From NCBI RefSeq assembly GCF_000004075.3, contig NC_026658.2:17472075-17536074 (forward strand): 64,000 bases of DNA, given 5' to 3'. A program made the translations under genes and the position numbers. Of this stretch, positions 24,178-36,559 are shown one piece after another. The notes beneath the pieces are model-generated. The model searched no databases. It was not told where the DNA came from and saw nothing but the letters and a program-made list of their open reading frames with translations. This DNA is from Cucumis sativus. Lineage: Eukaryota > Streptophyta > Magnoliopsida > Cucurbitales > Cucurbitaceae. The stretch's first letter is position 1; the number at the start of each line of letters is the position of its first letter.

Positions 24178-27100
24178 CAGTAGCTGGTTGTGATTGGGAT
24201 ATGAACTGTATATTTGCACTTTGTGCTCAAAATTATTCTAAAAGTGTCTGAATCTATTTGTTTCTTTTTGTTTTTCTTTCTGTCATTGTAAAAACTCTCA
24301 TTTTTGTTTCATTATTGCCTATTGTTTGTTTCTTTCATATCAATTATCAGGTTTTAAGTTTAGATATTTCTAATGGCTTTTTTGGGTCCCACATGATGAT
24401 TGATAACGATTTTTGTTTTTGTTTTTCTGGAAATTTTCACCTTAATTCTTAATCTTTTTTATTTGTCAAACTTTAAAAATCAAACTGATTTAATTTACCT
24501 AACTACGATGGATAATAGTTTGAGTGATATTAAGTTGGTAGCAATATTTGAAAATTTCAGTGATAGAGTTTAATATAATTTGGATTCAACTTGGTAGTAA
24601 CTTTATGTCTTTATGTAGTATGTAATAATTAAGATGATTATTACAATCAATTTTTCATAGTCTACATATATACCTCTCTATCAACAGTATTCTTTTTCTC
24701 TTCCAAATTTCTCACCTTAACTAAATTAGCAGCCACCCTTAATTTGGTCCAAACACTTGACTTTGAATTGTATATAAAGGAAATTTCCTAGTAGTTTTCA
24801 TAACTATTTATGCAAACTTCTAACTTTATATTTGTCTCAAATTGATAAAATTAAATCATTATTCCATCCTAAAGCTTGGTGGGTTCAATGAACTTCCACA
24901 ATTATTTATTAATTTATATGCCTACTTGATTATAAAAATAATTACATTTTCTTTGCTCATCCACTACTACTACCACTTATTATTATTATTAATATGAGTG
25001 GGCGGTTTCGAGTTTTTGACAAAAACACATGTATTTTTTATTAATATTAATAAAATATGTATGATATCAAATTTGTAGATTACATCATTCTTTTGAACCA
25101 TATATTATATTCTATATAATAATCATATTTCACAAAATGTTAAATTACAAATAAAGGAATTCAAATCAACCCTTCATTAAACAAATTATTTCTATTTAAT
25201 TATTAATAAAATGTTGAAGTTGAATATTCCTTTAGGTGAAAAGGGAAGAGTAATAATATGAGATTTTCATTTTATAAAGTGGCGAAAAATCATTAAAATT
25301 TTTTTAAAAGAGATTAAATTAATTAATATAATTAGGTGAGAGATTACATATTCTATGCTTATTTTTTATTTTATTTTTTAACAATCTTTTAAATTATTAT
25401 TTGATCCACTGCAAAAAAATAATATGTACATGTGTTACAGAGTAGACTTAATTTAAATATGATTTATTACCTGCTTTTTTGTGCCACATTCATATGCATC
25501 TAATTATTAGTTTCTCTTTCTTACAAAAAGTCAAAAAAATTTGCATACTTAATTATACAATCCCTACTAGTGTCTAAGAGTTAGGTTTTTTCTTTGGGCA
25601 CATTTGTTGAATTCCTCCATTTTTATTTTACATAAAACTATTATTAGTTGTGTAGAAAAACAATATATTGTAGAATTTTTACTTTTAAAATTTGCACAAT
25701 TTGCCAATATTTGGAATATGAAGTTTACAACAATGCACAACAGCTTGCATTATAAAAGAAATTGGGAAATAGATAGAACAATTTTCTGATGCAAGTTGAA
25801 TACAAAAATAATGCAAATATTCTTTATATAAAACATATATATTTTTACTAGTTGGGTTAGGTTGAAGCTACTAGCTCAAACATATCTTTATGAAAATATA
25901 ATATATCTATCACATTGTCTATATAAAGTTCTCTCAATTATTTGATATTTAAGAAAATTTTATTTAAAGTTATAAACAAATATGTATATAATACAAACTT
26001 GGGTAAGTTAATTTTGAAAATTTTCATTAACTTAAGAGAATAAACAAAATGTACCTAACATAAAGTTCCTAACTAAACTTATGATTTATCACTAACTCTA
26101 TTAAGAAAAATAATTGAGTATGGTTGGATCTCATGCTTATCGATTGGTTGATTAAAAATTATGAATATAAAAAAGAAATTATTTTTTAAAAAAAGTGAAA
26201 TGATTATTTTATTGTGATGATGTATAGGTAAGAGTAATGAATTATGATTTTTCTAATATGGAAACCATAGTTTTGAAGGCACCATGTGTATCATGGTCAA
26301 TATCTCATTGGTTCAAGATTTGACTTTTTTCTATTTATTTATCTTTTAACTTTGATTACATAATCTGATTTGATTGCCTTCAACCCATCACCCTCACCAA
26401 TATATATATATAAATAATCAGGAATGACATCTTCTTTTTCTTTTTCTTTTTCTTTAAACTATTATATATTGTTTTTAATAATTGAGGTTGCAAGTTATTC
26501 GTTTAATTTTTAAGAATTACTATTAAACTTCATCACTCCAAATGGAACTAAACCATGCATTTTAATTAATTACCTAATTCAAGTTCTATATAGTCGATAT
26601 ACGTTTACTAACTTATTTCAACCTTGGAAAATGATAACTTAATTATGCCACACTAAAACCACGTTAATCACTAATTAATATTATGTATTATTGCTACCCT
26701 AAAACAACAAGAATACAATCAAATGGTAAAACATCAAAGATAAATATTGTAATCCATTCTTATATCAAATCCAATTAATTGAATTGAAAATATTTAATCG
26801 ATTAAGAGAGGTCACAAACAGTTAGAAGAGAGATTGCCCTTCATCTATATCTCTATCTCAAACAAACTTAATCGAATTGAACAAATAATTAGAACTACTA
26901 AAATCAAATATATCTCACAGTTCTAAAAAGAAGGGGGTTTTATGCTACTGGTTTTTATTTCTTATAAGAAAACAAAAGTTAACTTTATATTTTGGGATCC
27001 AGCATATGTATAGATGTCATTGGTAACTTTTAATGTTGAATTTGCAACTTAATAAAAAAAAAAATGGAACCTAATAAAAAAGAATTGATGCCAAAATAAA

Positions 27101-28000
27101 AAATGGAGAATATTTTCAATGATTTATTACGTAGAAAAAGTTGGCTTGAGTTATTTCTTAAAGTTGAAGGCACGTCCAATTTCCCAATTGGCCTAGATCG
27201 AGACCTAACATTTTCTATATTATATTATTGTTTTGTGTCGTATTTTGTTTAGAAAAAAAAGGGATTAGTAAGATAATTGTTTTTTTATTGCTTGAGTTAA
27301 TACAAAATCATGAAATTAACATAATCAAGAATCACATGGTCGGGTGAATCATGACTGAATTATAAAATAAATAATGTAATTTAATAAGATGGAAAACAAT
27401 AAAGTGATATCAACATGCACCTATACAAACTGTGACAAGTCATTAGAAGTCGTACGGAAATTTAAACAATTTTCTTTGAACATGACAGACCAATGATATA
27501 AGGCCACGTAAAGGGAGAATTGGGAGCTCAAATAAGGACACGACAGAAGGGTTGTTCGTAGTGAATCACTGTCACGGCAGATTGTGGAGGTCACAGTCAT
27601 CCCCGTCACTGACCACGTGTCCATCACGAGGAAGTTGAGAAAGAGATTCGCATTTATCTCGTGGGTGATATGGTGTTTGTGACCACCAAATGGTAATATT
27701 TTGTTTTATGAACTAAGGTAGGGTTATGTGGCGAGATTTTATTGGTCTGTTAAACCATAAGAATGATTTCCCGGGAAAGACAAAAAATAATGCATGTAAC
27801 GGCCACCGAAAGCGAGATAGACCATGCCACGTAATCGGCTCTCAATTCCACGCGTTTATCTGTTTTCTTTATCTATTCTTAGTATTTAGGTCCAAAAGTT
27901 ATTTGTCCTCTCTCATTTCTATCTTCAAAATTTCCTCTTACTTCCTATCTATTTGTTTTACTTTTAGAGAACCATACCATTTCATGTTGTAATTTTAATA
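24178..28000. other. Gene-free AT-rich intergenic DNA
   Basis: After the 3' UTR of the preceding gene I find no gene. Short T/C repeats occur near 26430-26455 (cttttt units). A block at 27440-27850 is clearly richer in G/C and contains CACGTG in gaccacgtgtcc near 27613 and ACGCGT near 27851. It looks like a promoter fragment or conserved non-coding DNA, but no gene starts after it. Its 68- and 88-codon frames have no protein character. Confidence 0.5.
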
Positions 28001-31000
28001 ATTATGATTATAATCTATCCTAAACAATATGAGACCAGGAGGTGGGTTATTATTATATAGTATATTTAAGTTATCTAGTTGCATTCTATTAGATTATATT
28101 TGGAATTTAGTTTATAATAGAATCTCTTTGATTTGTAAACTGTTTTTGTTTAATAAAAAAAATATAGCAAAAAAAATGAAGATAAAATAGTAAATTAAGT
28201 AACAAATTCAGATTTTGAAATATACTTAGTTGAACACTTTTAAATGATATTGATGGTAGCAAAAAGTGATTAATATAATCTTACAAAATCATTGTTCCAA
28301 AAGTTCTTGTAGTGTCTTGAGTACGATGAAAATTTAGAAAACTTTGAACAACATATATTTGTAGTTATTTATATATTTAAGTATAGTAAGAACAATTTTT
28401 GTAATGTAATTTTTAAGAATGATATTAAACTTCCATCCCAACCATATAACCCTTAGCAAGATGAAAGAGACAATCAAAGCAAACTGGAGTTGTAAGTGCA
28501 AGAGATAGATAATTTTAAACCTAAGTGGCAAGATCATGAGGCACCTTTATTTATGACAGGCTCTCAAGCTCAGATCATACAAAAGATTTGTAGATCTCAA
28601 TCTTCTCAATAAAGATAGAACGACCCTAAGTATAAATGACCCCATATGAAGACAAAAGAGAAAGAGAGGGATTGAAGTTTTTTAACAATTCATTCGAAAT
28701 CAAACTCGATACATATCACCTCAAAACTTAAAGTTCTCGACGAAACGTAAGCCTCACAATGGACCTGAAATCTCATCACCTTCAGCATCAAAGGAACGCA
28801 AGTGGAAAAGAGCACACGAGCAACATGTTTGGATTTCATGTCATAAAATTCGTGTTTTACGTAAATATTAGATTGTTCTATTATTCAATAAAATAGCTAT
28901 TGGAGTATTGTTCGATGAGTTGTTATTTAATAAAAGTTTTACTTTTTATAAATTCAAAATCTAATATTCATGGAGCGTACTACTTGAACTTTACTTAGTC
29001 ACATATCAATGAGGATCAAGTTTCGAGTAATGTTCTAAATGGTCTTTGGTACTAGAAATAAGGTTAAGCACGTCTTAGCTCGATTAGAAGAGTTTAACTA
29101 GTTAATCTTGAATCGTTGGAATTTATGATTTGTAGATCTATTAGGTCCATCAACTAGCTAATCGTGGAATTAAACTTAGAACATACTTAATTCAAATTGT
29201 TTGAGTTGATATAAAGATAGAATGGTTAATAATGTTTTTATAGTTAACGATTCTAAATTGAGAGAGAAATGATATTTAAATTCTGTTTAAATATCAAAAT
29301 TTTGGATAAGGATTTGAATTAGGTCAATCAAATTCATAATAGATTAAGTAAAATTTAATTAATTTAATTATTCAGTTAATTCTTTCATTTAAATTAATTC
29401 ACCAAGGCTAGAAACATAATTTTGTACTTTTAACCAAAAGTGAAGGAAGTCAAATATTAACTTTGACTTTGAGCTGTTGGTTGTGGTCAGGGTCAAACTT
29501 ATTAAGGGGTCGGGCTAGTGGTGCCTTTCACATTATCGATTTTTGTAGTTTATTATTAATTTTAAAGTATCAAATTACAATATATATTAAATAATGCTTG
29601 ATTTTAAACAAAGTATATAACTGTAGCATAGTGGTTTGTGACCCCACTTTATAACTATCGTATGATAAAACCTCAACTTATTTTTCATCATTTGTTAACT
29701 AATACAACAAAATCCGTGGGAGTATTGTTTTTTTATTTTTTATTATGCAATTTTTAAATTCACATTTACATTATTTATGTATATATTTATTTTATTTAAT
29801 GTACTTTATATAAATTTTCTAAATTCACCACTGGTCGTGGTGTTATTATTTTTTATATAGAATAAGCTATGTGTTTGTGATTCATCCACCAAATTCACTT
29901 ACTTTGTGATGGTTAATGTTAAGTGTCAAATTAATTAAAATACACATAGGATTTGGCATGTTTCTAGCTAAACTTAGTGAATTTTGTTGAATATTCACAC
30001 GTGTTAGATAAGTTCTTCCTCACTCGAAATCTTACAAAATTGATCACTAATTTGGTCTACAACGAAGTTCTTTGAGCGCAAAGAATAGTAGGAGAAAACT
30101 TAGGTGGTCGTCCACTTGTCCTAGAAGGGTTCACGATCAGATTCATCATTAAACACGTGAAGATTTGTGCTACAAAGATACGAACACTTAAACTTTATTT
30201 TTGTTCATATTTAGAAGTATATGTTTAGTCGTCTGAATTAGTGTAATTAGTATGATATTTGATCTAATTGCTGTCGCGACATGATTTATACATCCTTCAA
30301 AGCAACTATCTTACCTCGAGCGTCACAAATCTCGACACACAACTCCACACCCTAGCTTTTGAATGACAAGCAACATTTGTATTGATTTTCAAACACTCAT
30401 TCGTTGGAGGATTTCCATCGCATGCACCATCCTCTCAACCGAACTCAACACGTGCGGTAGATTAACGCCTATTCTGATAGCATTCGAATCACCAAGAGCG
30501 GCAACAAGTGACTACACCAATTATGGAATAAACTTTTAATTTAATGTTTACAAAAATTAAACTTGTTTTTAGTTAATTTTTAATTTATTAAAATATATTT
30601 TCTTAATTTGTTTCCATGTTTTGAATAGATAACACAGTTATAACTTTTCAAACTTTTGTTCATGTAATTACACTTTTAAAACATCACTACCAATTATATT
30701 CAATTGACATCCAAGTTAACCCTATTTCAAAATCTTATTTGTTACACTATTCACTATTTTATCTTTATCATTTATTTTATTATTTATTATACTGTTTATT
30801 ATTTTCTTCTCAACTAGAATAGTTTAACACTAAATCCAAATCATAATAATTATTTTCAAATCAAAAATAATATTTTAACTCAACTATAATAACATAAAAT
30901 TATAATAGCCACGTCGGTTTGTGTATTCTTTAATTTGTATTTTAGGAGCTTTTAAGTGTCACAATCTCAAATAATTGTGCATTATACCAGAGTTGTCAAT

Positions 31001-32300
31001 TTGTAGTCCTATTACAAGAAAAGATGATAAAAATCGACCATTTTTAATCCTGAGCTCACAAAATTTATTTTGACTAAAACAAAGAGTGGGTCTGGTAATT
31101 CCCATTTCCTCAATTATTTGGAAAAAAAGAAGAAGAGTGAAGTCATACTAATTACTTTTTCTTCTTTGCAAAGTTTTGTTTTATAGTTTATTATTGTAAA
31201 TAATTTAAAAAATGAAAAGTCTAAGAACAATAATGATAGAAGTCTTGGATTTGCATTATTAACAGTTGACTACCAATTATTCCCACCTTTCTTTGTTATA
31301 CATAACAAAACAGTGTTCATTTAATAAAACATTGTTATAATTATTATATTGTCTTTCATTGGTGGATTTAAGAATAATATGATGCAGGTTTATATTTGAA
31401 AACCAATAGAAAATAAATTTTATATATGCAGGTTGATTCAAATATTATTTAGCTTACATTATCATTTTCATTTAATCATACTTCATTTTATTTTGGTCAA
31501 TAAATTTTTCAATAACTACCAAAATTCAGTCATAGTGTTATTAATATTCCATGTGTTTAACTTATTGTTGGATTATTAAAGAAAAAAACTAACAAATAAT
31601 TGTTACCTTAAACAATTATGAGAATTTTAATATATTTGTAAATAGTTTCAACATTTTTTTATGGATTAAAATGCTACTTCTATTTGATATATAGTATTGA
31701 TTTCTCAAACCATCCAATCTAAAGTGTATATATTTATTATTATTATTTTAATTGAAGAGAAAGCGTAGTTGTGTAAATCATTTTTAGAGTTGGTAAATCT
31801 TTTCCGTCAATGGGGTTAATTCCACGTGAGTACCTATTGAACTATTGTTTTTGTCTATTTTTTTAAAAAATTAATTCTATAATATAATCCATCAATATCG
31901 AATTAATTTTATTAGAATTATAATAAGAAGGAGTAAACTTTTAAATTTTGAATTAAATAAATATTATAATAATAAACTAACCCATACTAAAATATTTATA
32001 AATTTAATTTGATTGAAATTAGCATGTGAACTTTAAGTTCTACCAATCTATTGACTCTTAAAAACGAAGGAAAAATGAGATATGAATAAAAAAGCTACAT
32101 TTGGGCTCTATTACCAATCTAATTCTTTAGATACATGAGTATATTTGTAACAAAAATTTATAAATCCGTGTCACTGCTTCAATAACTTTTCTAAAAAATA
32201 AAATCTTTAAAAGTAGTTTGGTAATATATTTAGGTATATAATACAATTATTTAAAAGAAAAAAATGGAGACGTACCTACATGAATAATTTAAATGACTCC
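28001..32300. other. Gene-free intergenic DNA, with a possible decayed LTR-type relic at 28.6-30.5 kb
   Basis: No coding frame is visible. Between about 28,600 and 30,530 the sequence has higher complexity than its flanks, including ttgctgtcgcgacatg near 30270 and ccaagagcggcaacaagtg near 30495, in a style that reminds me of untranslated parts of plant LTR retrotransposons. I cannot find matching LTRs, primer-binding site or protein domains, so this is only a suspicion. The rest (30,550-32,300) is plain AT-rich DNA. Confidence 0.35.
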
Positions 32301-32342
32301 CATATCACTGTACAGGAAAGTTCTCATCCAACGAAACTGCAA

Positions 32343-32668
32343 CACGTGGAAATCATGGATGACGTGTAACAAAAATCCACCGTTAAATCAACTGGCCGAC
32401 TTCCCGCGTGATCTCATAATCGTAGCGCTCACTTAAGCGGTACCTAAAAGACCCGACCCGGATGACGTAACAAGCGCTACAGTCCAAACACACATTTCGT
32501 AAGTAATGACCAAATCATTTCCCCCAAACAGCACTGCCACGCACGCACCTCACTTTATTTTCCGCCACGTGTCCCACATAAGGGACCACTTGAAATTTTT
32601 ACCGCCCACGTGTCTTCTAGAAACTGCGTCCTTAACTGTCCACGTGTCCCTTTTCTTTTATCTATAAA
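32343..32668 (+). promoter_or_regulatory. NAC gene promoter: five ACGTG motifs, DRE-like core, TGACG and TATA box
   Basis: CACGTG lies at 32343, 32566, 32607 and 32641, and GACGTG at 32361. The three nearest the TATA box (TATAAA, 32663-32668) sit in near-identical (g/c/t)ccacgtgtc contexts, 34-41 bp apart. GCCGAC, a DRE/CRT core, is at 32395-32400, and TGACG is in gatgacgtaac near 32463. Clustered ACGTG cores act as ABA-response elements through ABF/AREB bZIP factors. ATAF-type NAC genes are known to be ABA- and drought-induced, so the promoter and the gene class agree. Binding itself is inferred. Confidence 0.75.
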
Positions 32669-32751
32669 ATCCTCCTCTTTCTCTTGCGTTCTAATTTTCA
32701 AGCCCAGCTCAAGAAATACCTTTCCAAAGAAAAAAAGAAGAAGAGAAAGTC

Positions 32752-33997
32752 ATGGCCTCCGATTTGCAGTTACCGCCGGGATTTAGGTTTCATCCAACTG
32801 ACGACGAGCTTGTGACGCATTATTTGTGTCGTAAATGTGCGTCGCAGCCGATTTCGGTGCCGATTATTGCTGAAATCGATCTTTACAAATATAATCCATG
32901 GGATTTGCCTGGTACGTACTTCTTTTAATTTTATTTTTTTCTTTACATACACGATCGGAATTAGCTTAGTATAATTATATTAAGATTGGAGTTTTATCTA
33001 TTCGTTTACAGAAAGGGCTTTGTATGGAGAGAAAGAGTGGTATTTCTTTTCACCGAGAGACCGGAAGTATCCGAACGGTTCGAGGCCGAACCGGTCGGCT
33101 GGGAGTGGATATTGGAAGGCGACCGGAGCTGATAAACCGATAGGAAGGCCGAAGGCGGTTGGGATTAAGAAGGCTTTGGTTTTTTATTCTGGGAAAGCTC
33201 CTAAGGGTGAGAAAACCAATTGGATCATGCACGAGTACCGGCTCGCTGATGTGGACCGCTCGGCTCGAAAGAAGAATAGTCTAAGGGTATATTCTCTACT
33301 TCTCAAGCTATTCATAATTTTCGCACTTATCTTTTTTAAGAAAGAATTTTCAAAACCTTTTTGTATACGTAAATTAGAAGAAATAGCTAAATTCAAATTC
33401 GTTGTCCTAAAAAGAAGAAAATTACTAATTTCTAATTTCAATTGGATCCCTCAACTTTTCAAATTATAAATTTATTCCTGGAGTTCTGAATTTTGCAATT
33501 TAGACCCACCTTAGGGACTAACACTAACGCTTTTGATTTTGCAGCTAGACGATTGGGTACTTTGTCGCATATACAACAAAAAGGGGGCAATCGAGAAACA
33601 GAACCCGCCGGAGATGAACACGATTGGGTTCTTTGAAAATGAGGAACAAGAGGAAAAGCCCGAAATTCTGAATGACAGAGCAATTTCTGGGCGAATCCCG
33701 CCGGCATCACCTTTGCAAGGTCCGCCATCGTCCGGCGTAGTCAACGATTACGTATACTTTGACCCCTCAGATTCGATTCCTCGTCTTCACGCGGACTCGA
33801 GCTGCTCGGAGCACGTGGTGTCATCGGAGTTCACGAGCGAAGTACAGAGTGAGCCTAGACTGAAAGAAGAGTACTGTGGATTAGGATTTCAGTATAATTA
33901 CACGGACAGTTCATTGGAAAGCGCATTCTGTGCTCAATTTCCGTCGTTACATCAGATGTCGCCATTGCAGGATATGTTCATGTACAAGCCATTTTGA
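32752..33997 (+). CDS. ATAF1-like: NAC transcription factor, ATAF1-like
   Basis: Exons 32752-32911, 33012-33286 and 33545-33997 join to 295 residues, with introns at the two positions typical of NAC genes. The NAC DNA-binding domain fills residues 6 to about 160, with subdomains [19 protein letters not shown] (A), [17 protein letters not shown] (B), [20 protein letters not shown] with [12 protein letters not shown] (C), [20 protein letters not shown] with MHEYRL (D) and [15 protein letters not shown] (E). The [20 protein letters not shown] stretch and the C-terminal [12 protein letters not shown] identify the ATAF subgroup (ATAF1, ATAF2, NAC032, NAC102). These are nuclear activators or repressors of stress, ABA and senescence genes. 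The C-terminal half is acidic and Ser/Pro-rich, as usual. The start at 32752 is the only one giving the full subdomain A. Which ATAF member it is cannot be decided here. Confidence 0.95.
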
Positions 33998-34778
33998 ATT
34001 TGAATTGGACATGGGTCAGGAATTGAACTGATGGATCGATTGTACGGTGGCTCGAGACGACGGTGGTCGATGACTGCGCCGTGGGATAATTTGCAATCGC
34101 GATAAGAAAGTTGGGTCTGCGGAGAGATTGAAACTTGTAGCGATGAGCGATTTTAGCACGTGTGTTGTCGATTGTACATATCGTGTCAAACGTGCCAGTT
34201 AATGGAAAAAAACGTTTTTAATATTGATAATATGCAATTTGCTTACTTCTTTGTTCATTAATTTAATCACTGATAATCGGTTTGTTTAATTCTAATTAAA
34301 ACCATACGAAATTACTGCCTAATAAAATAGCAAACTAAATATGAATGATATAAGTCTGCGTTCTTTTTTTTTCTTCATTACGCTTACTATTTTTCTTAAT
34401 TAAAGAAGAAGACGCTAGAATTTAGATATCCAGTGGAAGAGTATAGGATTGTTTTTGCAATTATCTCTATGTGTGCAGAACCCGAAATGAATTGTAATAA
34501 TTGGATATTGTTTTTATGTTTTAAGTCTTAATATTATTACAACTTGAGAATTTTTCTGAGGAAAAAAAGAAAAAAAGCTGTGATGACTAAAAAAAGGCGT
34601 TTCTTTTGGTTGCATATAAAAGGGCCATTTCACGTGGATGGCACTGTCATAATATCAGTGTAGGATAAAGGCCCAAAAAGCCCAATAGAGGATATGTTTG
34701 CGTGGGCCTTCATTGTTATCATATTTCTACCTATATAGCCTTGAAGCTTAAACGTAGTTGTTTGTATTATGTGTCTTT

Positions 34779-34820
<42 letters not shown>

Positions 34821-36120
34821 AGAAAAAAGGAAAGATGTATGGTATAGGGGAAGTTGAAATGGGGATTGGGTGAAAGAGGGAATGTGTTAGATAGATCAGA
34901 TGAAAGTGAAACGATGCCGTTTTGTATGAGGAAGGGGTCCCATGTGTGTTGAATAGGATGGAGAATTGAGAGACAATGGAGAGGACATCCCTTTCTGATA
35001 GTGAAAGGGGCCTTCTTCCTCTTTTCCTTTTTTCCTTTCTTCCCATCATCCCCCCATGTTTGGTTTCTTCTCATTATTTTTCTCCATTTTGCTTCATTCC
35101 CCCCCTTCCCTTTTGTTTCTTACCCTTCTCTTTATTATCACAATCATTAAATCATTCTTATAAATATAAATAAATAAACACACCATCTCTCTAAAAATTA
35201 ATTAATTGTTTGAATCCTATTTTGATTTTGTTTAAAAGTAACTAATCATTCATCTAATCGTGCCTACTTCTTACTTACCTACAAACATCATACATTTATT
35301 TCATCATAATTTTTAGATATAAAATCTAAACTAGTTGATAACTTTTCATATCATAACTTTACGTCATAAATATTAAAAAAAATTGTAACTTAAAACTTTT
35401 TATTTCTTTTCTATTCTAACAGTTTGCATATCTAATTTTCACATTATTGATATCATCAACTATGCTCCTCCTAAATATGATCATCAAACACACGTACCTT
35501 AAACTGTTGACTTATTCATTCTAGAGTTCTCATTTATGATCGATGTTGGCATTAAATCAACTTTTTCTTTTGTTTTGTAGACCATATCATCTTCATATAA
35601 CAAATTAACCAATTACCGTTGTCTGTTGTTACGTGAAGACCATATGTGTTTTCTCATGTCCCTAATAAATACATTTTTATAATTTCATAAGAGAAATCTT
35701 AAACTCAACGATACATTGTATTTTAGCCATGACTAAAATTAAACTTACGGCTTCTTCTCCATTTTAGTGTTTTCATATATGATTTTGATATTGAAGTACC
35801 TTTTTTCATGGTTTACAAATTATCTCTTCTCCAAATTAATAAATTTATCGTTCTTACCATGTGGAGTCGTCAAGTGTTTCAATCCATCCGAATTTTGGCA
35901 TCGATAGGTTTGAATTCTCATTCATGAATTTGCTTAAGTTTTGGTGAGTGAGTGGTATGATAATTATATCGTCTTCAAATTTTGATTATTCATTCTAAAA
36001 TTGGAAAGTAAATTAATTATATACTACATTCATAATTTTTCCTTTTAAAAAAACTTAACTAAAATAACTAAAAATAAAGTAAAAAGATTTTATTTTTTAA
36101 GTTTTAACAAACGGTGATAG
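33998..36120. other. NAC 3' UTR and intergenic DNA with a TA/GA microsatellite
   Basis: The 3' UTR probably runs to about 34,200. At 34670-34715 there are ggccca, agccca and tgggcc motifs. (TA)9 at 34779-34796 passes directly into (GA)13 at 34797-34822. The pyrimidine-rich stretch 35000-35140 opens frames on both strands through composition alone. I see no gene. Confidence 0.5.
34779..34822 (+). repeat. Compound (TA)9(GA)13 microsatellite
   Basis: Nine TA units are followed without interruption by thirteen GA units. No gene lies within 700 bp upstream. The repeat explains the open frames that cross it. Confidence 0.9.
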
Positions 36121-36121
36121 T

Positions 36122-36177
36122 GAACAATCGAACAATCAACATTTAAAATAGTAATTAGTGTCTTATCCACTGAGCTA
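36122..36177 (-). repeat. tRNA-derived SINE relic (A and B box), minus strand
   Basis: Read on the minus strand, TAGCTCAGTGG (36177-36167) is a perfect match to the RNA polymerase III A box (TRGYNNARNNG). About 30 bases on, tgttcgattgttc resembles a B box. The rest does not fold as a tRNA with an acceptor stem that I can see, so a decayed SINE head is more likely than a tRNA gene. Confidence 0.4.
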
Positions 36178-36490
36178 TCTTTACATTTGATTAAAAAAAA
36201 TGAAAAAAAACTACTTACATACTCTAACCAACTATAGTTATATGATATTAAAAAATACAATGTGATATCTATGGTAGGTTAGGATTCAAAAGAAATCGAA
36301 AAGTTGTATAAGAATGATAAAAAAGAAAGAAAAAAAAGTTGAAATAAAGACGATAGGTTCACTTATGGACCTCTCAAAATAAATATTAGTCTTGTAATTT
36401 CTTATATATATTATTTTGATACTCAAACTCGCCAGATTCTTACCCAATTCAAATCCATCCATTCATGAATACAAATCGTCAAAGCGAATA

Positions 36491-36546
36491 TAGTTCAATT
36501 GAGAGTAAAGCGTGTTAGAAAATTACGAAATTCGTGGTTCAAATTT
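36491..36546 (+). repeat. tRNA-derived SINE relic (A and B box), plus strand
   Basis: TAGTTCAATTG at 36491-36501 matches the A-box consensus fully, and ggttcaaattt at 36536-36546 resembles a B box at the normal spacing of about 35 bases. It lies 310 bp from an opposite-strand relic with the same architecture. No tRNA acceptor stem or CCA end is visible. Confidence 0.45.
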
Positions 36547-36559
36547 CAAATAATATTTG

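Noticed and set aside
27421-27992. Frames of 68 and 88 codons on opposite strands in the G/C-rich island
   Set aside because: No homology that I recognise, no start context, no splice continuation; kept only as a non-coding observation.
34630-35049. 139-codon minus-strand frame MMGRKEKRKRGRRPL...
   Set aside because: It is open because of purine/pyrimidine bias and runs through the TA/GA microsatellite.
36122-36546. True tRNA genes at the A/B box pairs
   Set aside because: No pairing acceptor stem or anticodon arm could be drawn around the boxes.
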